A stretch of DNA of 64,000 nucleotides from Antedon bifida (Eukaryota; Echinodermata; Crinoidea; Comatulida; Antedonidae). A model generated the notes under the pieces. It was not told where the DNA came from and ran no database searches. It worked only from the letters and a program-made list of their open reading frames with translations. The stretch is taken from positions 30,754,501-30,818,500 of the forward strand of contig OY727094.1 in assembly GCA_963402885.1 (NCBI GenBank). Direction: 5' to 3'. Positions 60,001 through 64,000 of the stretch are shown in pieces (position 1 is the first letter of the stretch; every line of letters starts with the position of its first letter). A program made the position numbers and the translations under genes.

Positions 60001-63000
60001 GTGCAAATCTCGTGAATTTAAATGTAACGAAAGGGGCGGTTGTATTCCAAAGGTGCTCGTCTGTAATGGCAAATACGATTGTACTGATGAGTCAGATGAA
60101 CTCACATGCGGTAAGAGTCGTGCGTTTTTGTATTTATAGCGAAAACCTCGAACGTTGTTTTAAGCACAGTAGGCTCGATCGTAGGACAATTCGGCCCAGG
60201 GACGATTTGGCCTACTATATAGGCGATCTAGAACAACTTCGTTTTTGAGCTATTCTGCGCAATTTTGTATTATAGCAAAGGTTAGGCTCCGAACGTTGTT
60301 TCAAGTTAGGCACAGTAGGTTCGATAGCAGGACAATTCGGCCCAGTGACGATTTGGCATAACACTGTATGGTCGGTCGGTCGGTCGGTCCAGAACAACTT
60401 TGTTTTGGATAAATAATTATGCACAAGTTTGTATTATAGCAAAGGCTCCGAACGTTGCTTTAGAATTAGGCAATCGTCTTCATTCTGGGAACAAAAAATT
60501 TTTTTGTAGGCCTATATACATAAATGAATTGATCGATATGCATTTCACTGTAGTTGTAACTAATACAGTAAATAGCATAATTAAATATTTCATACCAACA
60601 AACTCTATTGTATTTTAAGAGCAATTAGTCACGAATCAACTTAATCGTAGGCTATAATAACATCGTACCATCATGAAATATGGAATAATGGACATGTTTA
60701 TATTGTAATCTAAGTATGCGTCTATGGCAACGTGTAGATTAGTAAATCGAAACGTGTTAAAGTCTATAAATTGTAAAATGCTAAAACAATAAAAAAAAAA
60801 CATAAAACAGAGCAAGACAAATAGTATACACATTATATAGGCTTGTGATTTTGTTGTATAACCGACTGGGTACACAATGTTTAGTAAAAAGGGTATAACA
60901 TACAGTGTTATAGTGTTAGGCCTAGCTAGCTAGCTAGCAGTAATGTTTTTATTCCAACCACATCTCAAAGAGGATCGCATTGTGCCTATCTGTCGGTAAA
61001 GGCCAATTTACATAGACGAGCGGTATAAAAGGGAATAACAAATATAGAATCTATGTTCTTCCTTACCATTTACACAAAGTGCGGAGGGAACGGGCGGTTT
61101 CCGCTAAAGCCATGGTTCCCACTAGAACCGAGGAACGGTTCGAGTAATCCATCGCTTGGATTTGACAATTGGCTTGCGTTCTTGCGTTGCGTTCTAATGA
61201 GAACAAGCTTTAGGAGATATAGATTCTACGAGACAAGCTATACGCGGTTTTACCGTTGCCGCTCGTCTGTGTAAATTGGCCTTAAGTCTCTTCATGAGGC
61301 TTTTGATATGAGTAAAATATGATAAAATAATTGAAACCAACTACACTTTAAGTGTGGTTCACACTTGGACGCAACGCAGCGATTCGTACACGCAACGCAA
61401 GGGAGTCGACACGTCACAAACGACAGTTCGTGGTTGATCAAATTAGGCCTACTTGTGTTGCGTCCAAGTGAGAACAAAAATGAAACCATGGACTATGGAA
61501 TTAGGTTTTGTAAGCATGTAAACATGGAAGTGTCGTGGGAGGAATGAAAGTAAAAACCCAAAGGAGCCCATTCAGGTTATGATGCCAGGCCAATAAAGCT
61601 TGGTTCCCACTAGGACGCAACGCAAGGACATAAACGCAATATAAGAGTGTTGACCAATGACAAGCGACAGTTAGAATAATCCATCGCATGTGTTTGGTCA
61701 ACTCACTTGCGTTACTTTATTCATTCCTTACATCATTTTGTTGCTTCTCTGAACCAAGCATTGAGGAGGGAACTATGTAGGATTACTTCCAAAGCATTAA
61801 TGAACTTCCTTTCGTTTTACAGAAGCAGAAAAGTGTTCAGAAACTGGTGGCTACCTGTGTGAACGAGAACTGAAATGTATACCACGTAGTTATCTCTGCG
61901 ATGACTTCAATGATTGTACTACGGGGGAAGACGAGTTTGCAGACACCTGTTTGGCAGTGGCTCAAACAACCATAGGTATGCCTAAATTATTTGATTTGTT
62001 ATAGGCCTAGTTCTCAAAAACCTTGACAGAGATGGTCTATATGAAAAGCAATTGTTATAAAAAAACTTAGACTACTAAAACAGGGCCGTAGCCAGCATGA
62101 GGAAATTTTCAATTTTCACCACCCACCCCAATTCTCCAGCACTGATCGTCATATTTTATATCAAAAATTATATTTAAAGCATCTTTACCTCGTCTGTTTT
62201 TAACCTCTCGCTACCACCGTCGAAGAACCCACGTTACTATTACAGACAAGTTCCGATATTACTTTTTGTGTTCTTCCTTTTATTTTGTAGCGCCGTCTTT
62301 ATGCGGAGATACTGAATTTCAGTGTGATGGCAATAGATGTATATACCACACATGGCGATGCGACAATTACGTAGATTGTTCTGATGGAACGGATGAACAA
62401 AACTGTGGAGATGCAAGCGGCATCGGTTCAGGTATGTAGGGAAAATGTCTTATGAAAGTTATATGATTAAAGACAATGTGCATGACGTTTAAATACGGCT
62501 CTTTAACTGCGGTACTTATTTGGCAAATTATAATGTTCAAATTAAACCTAATTTGACGCTTTTAAAAGTATATTCCGGGGACTGCAATTAATCATTGACC
62601 GGCTGAATAACGTCTGTAAAGCTTGGTTCCCACTATGACGTAACGCAAGGACGTAAACGCAACGCATGCGTGTTAACCAATAACAGGCGACAGTTTGAAT
62701 AATCCATCGCTTGTGATTGGTCAATTCACTTACGTGCGTTACGTCCTTGTGTTGCGTCTCTAGTTAAGCTTGGTTCCCACTAGAACGTAACGCAAGGACG
62801 TAAACGCAACGCAAGCGTGTTGATCAATGACAAGCGAAGTTATAGACAGTTAGCAATCACAAGCGAATAAGCCATCGCTTGTGATTGGTCAATTCACTTG
62901 CGTTGCGTTACGTCCTTGCGTTGCGTCGCTAGTGGGAACCACGCTTTAATAACGTTCGACTGCGGCGATTATTTTATCCTTTGAAATGAGATATATTTTC

Positions 63001-63925
63001 ACCAGATGTATCGTTCTACTTTTGATACAAAGTAGAATTTCGTCATAGGTGTACCTACCTACATCTAATAGTAATTTCATTTATCCTCAGACACATGCAA
63101 TACCAATCAGTTCCAATGTCAATATACGTTTGGATGTGTAAATATCAATTACAAGTGCGATGGCAATATTGATTGCATTGATGGATCCGATGAAGAAAAT
63201 TGTGGTAAGTTTATAATATTCACCTCACCTTAGGTGAAGTTACATTCTGTTTCGTCTTTTTGACGTAAACGTAACGCAAATACTTAACGTTAACGCAAGG
63301 ACGTAAATTTACGCAATGTTGAAAACGTAACGGAATGTCGTAAACGTAACGCAAGGACATAAACGGAACGTCGAAGGACGTAAACGGCACGTCGAAGGAC
63401 GTAAACGTAACGCAATGATGTAAGCGTAAAAGTAACTGGACAAATCACAAGCGTAAACTTGGTATTCGTGTACGCCCTTGCGTTTCATCCTAGTGGGAAC
63501 TAAGTTCAACTAGTAGGCCTACCTACGAATTTTCAATGTGCAGGTATACTGACGGGGAATCAATGGTAACTACGATCATGTACAGTCACCACATCAGATA
63601 ATCGTTTCTCATGCATTACGCATAAATAATTCAACATTTATTAGTTTCTATCAATGGTAATACAATAAAAAGGGTGGTAATTTATAATGACACAATACAA
63701 AAATACCATTAATAGAGGATCTTGCAAGAAGAGATTAATTCTTGTCACGCAAACGACAGTCATAATGATAACAATTAGGACTACCGTTACAATATTGTCA
63801 TTCTTTTTGTATTACAGATTGCGAGGGATTTCAGTGTGTTTCGGATTCAACTTGTATTTATACATACTGGGAGTGTGACAATTACGTGGATTGTGCCGAC
63901 GGATCAGATGAGTCAAATTGCGCTA
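54068..63925 (+). CDS. DEG/ENaC (ASC)-family channel with at least seven LDL-receptor class A modules, 3' end outside window
   Basis: Partial gene for a plasma-membrane sodium-channel-family subunit. Exons: 54068-54156, 55889-56276, 57072-57213, 57383-57502, 59043-59168, 60000-60110, 61823-61975, 62291-62431, 63091-63204, 63818-63925, all GT-AG and one open frame (497 codons so far). Exon 2 has the ASC N-terminal hallmarks: [12 protein letters not shown] with the HG gating motif (112-113), then TM1 (about 128-148, [16 protein letters not shown]) and [10 protein letters not shown]. Exon 3 gives the post-TM1 strand [14 protein letters not shown]. Exons 4-10 each encode one LDLa module with six Cys and an acidic calcium loop (such as [10 protein letters not shown]); all are phase 1-1, the shuffling-friendly type. 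The last donor (A|gtacgt, 63925) shows the gene goes on; palm, finger and TM2 parts are not seen. Ligand and ion selectivity unknown. Confidence 0.88.
54421..54846 (+). repeat. (GAT/GAC)n trinucleotide microsatellite, ~425 bp
   Basis: Near-continuous gatgatgac repeats in intron 1 of the channel gene. The His-rich and Met-rich ORFs read from it are artefacts. Confidence 0.97.
55395..55690. repeat. Minisatellite, ~29-bp unit
   Basis: About nine imperfect copies of cttaaactgcgttcacattt-acttttag, ending about 200 bp before channel exon 2. Confidence 0.9.
56612..56745 (+). mobile_element. Possible retroelement tail
   Basis: gaattcgacacctctattta ... cagcttaaaacttttc ... gggcgccatataaaaacctg followed by tagaatagaata repeats; the usual form of a LINE/SINE 3' end. 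Weak. Confidence 0.4.
56830..56993. mobile_element. GGTTCCCACTAG-family MITE
   Basis: In the channel intron, ending 78 bp before exon 3. Left end eroded, right end gctagtggtaaccaagcttt. Confidence 0.8.
57779..58115. repeat. Minisatellite, ~105-111-bp unit
   Basis: About three copies of a unit holding gtgtatgacatgttacca and repeated gtgacg words (gtatgacatg at 57831, 57936, 58047), between LDLa exons 4 and 5. Confidence 0.9.
58659..58709. repeat. Inverted repeat
   Basis: aacccatattaag...cacagt faces actgtcctcttaatatgggt across about 10 nt; small foldback in the channel intron. Confidence 0.8.
59265..59414. mobile_element. GGTTCCCACTAG-family MITE
   Basis: Starts ggttcccactagagacgcaa and ends gtcctagtggaaactaagct, in the intron after LDLa exon 5. 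Confidence 0.85.
59847..59957. mobile_element. CArG-MITE copy 13, 5' end missing
   Basis: Keeps the core (gtgatgtgcac, CCATATATGG) and cataaagtttgatag; lacks the outer terminal repeats. 42 bp before LDLa exon 6. Confidence 0.8.
60130..60470. repeat. Tandem duplication, ~150-bp unit, with (GGTC)n
   Basis: Shared words cgaacgttgttt, aggacaattcggccca, gacgatttggc, cagaacaactt repeat two to three times, with a ggtcggtcggtcggtcggtc run at about 60370. Confidence 0.85.
60997..61284. mobile_element. MITE with AAGGCCAATTTACA ends, carrying a nested MITE
   Basis: Inverted ends ggccaatttacatagacgag and ctcgtctgtgtaaattggcc. The GGTTCCCACTAG-family copy at 61109-61213 sits inside it. Confidence 0.85.
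61109..61213. mobile_element. GGTTCCCACTAG-family MITE, nested
   Basis: aaagccatggttcccactag ... gttctaatgagaacaagctt, inserted in the preceding element. Confidence 0.8.
61349..61478. mobile_element. GGTTCCCACTAG-family MITE, diverged
   Basis: tttaagtgtggttcacactt ... tgtgttgcgtccaagtgaga; relates by its ends and acgcaacgcaa core. Confidence 0.7.
61593..61760. mobile_element. GGTTCCCACTAG-family MITE
   Basis: Left end taaagcttggttcccactag is intact; right end degraded (gaaccaagcatt). Ends about 60 bp before LDLa exon 7. Confidence 0.8.
62617..62948. mobile_element. Two tandem GGTTCCCACTAG-family MITEs
   Basis: Copies at 62617-62763 and 62764-62948 sharing their junction (gcgtctctagttaagcttgg). 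The second closely matches the copy at 39591-39750, including gttatagacagttagcaatc. Confidence 0.85.
63240..63512. mobile_element. Degenerate GGTTCCCACTAG-family region with short tandem units
   Basis: About eight imperfect gtaaacgtaacgcaaggac-like units, ending tcctagtgggaactaag, before LDLa exon 10. Confidence 0.7.
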
Positions 63926-64000
63926 GTACGTTTTCCTATTACAACATAACCGTACCATATTAACTCATCATTCTTCAATATTTTTGTCACGTGATTGCTG

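Overview
Organism. This is animal nuclear DNA: AT-rich, with genes split into many exons by GT-AG introns, and packed with miniature transposons, tRNA-derived SINEs and Helitron-like elements. Every gene recognised has a metazoan ortholog. Gene style, repeat types and the frequent 'taggcctag' words suggest an ambulacrarian, most likely an echinoderm; that placement is inference. No prokaryotic or viral gene was seen.

Layout. (1) 776-4781, minus: lipid phosphate phosphatase (PLPP1-3 type), 6 exons, complete. (2) 5722-8663, minus: GPN3, a GPN-loop GTPase, 8 exons, complete. (3) 12078-29589, minus: paxillin, 9 coding exons. The first has only 13 coding bases (ATG GAA GAC CTC G) and lies 10.9 kb upstream of exon 2; an alternative first exon may lie at 15453-15523. 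(4) 29785-32335, plus: NIF3L1, 6 exons including a 5' exon that looks like a mitochondrial presequence. It is divergent from paxillin across only about 195 bp. (5) 32685-50700, minus: ERCC6L/PICH, a SNF2 translocase, 19 exons, about 1359 aa, tail-to-tail with NIF3L1. (6) 54068 to beyond the window, plus: a DEG/ENaC-type channel with at least seven LDL-receptor class A modules inserted just after the first transmembrane segment; its 3' part is outside the window. For genes 1-5 the exon phases were followed by hand and close into one open frame from ATG to stop.

Repeats fill the introns and intergenic DNA. A MITE family with ends like AAGCTCTGTCTACACTATC occurs about 13 times, and most copies carry perfect CArG boxes (CCATATATGG, CCAAATATGG). 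A second family (GGTTCCCACTAG ends) clusters in the channel gene. Three Helitron-like elements are present. All end in hairpin-CTAG|T, and each has a 5' palindrome whose outer arm matches a box just before its own 3' hairpin. One of them is inserted inside another. tRNA-derived SINEs, a LINE remnant and several minisatellites complete the picture.

How the genes relate. They do not form a pathway. Paxillin (focal adhesion), ERCC6L (mitotic DNA bridges), GPN3 (RNA polymerase assembly), PLPP (lipid signalling) and NIF3L1 are housekeeping or cytoskeletal genes. The LDLa-channel is the most unusual gene product here.
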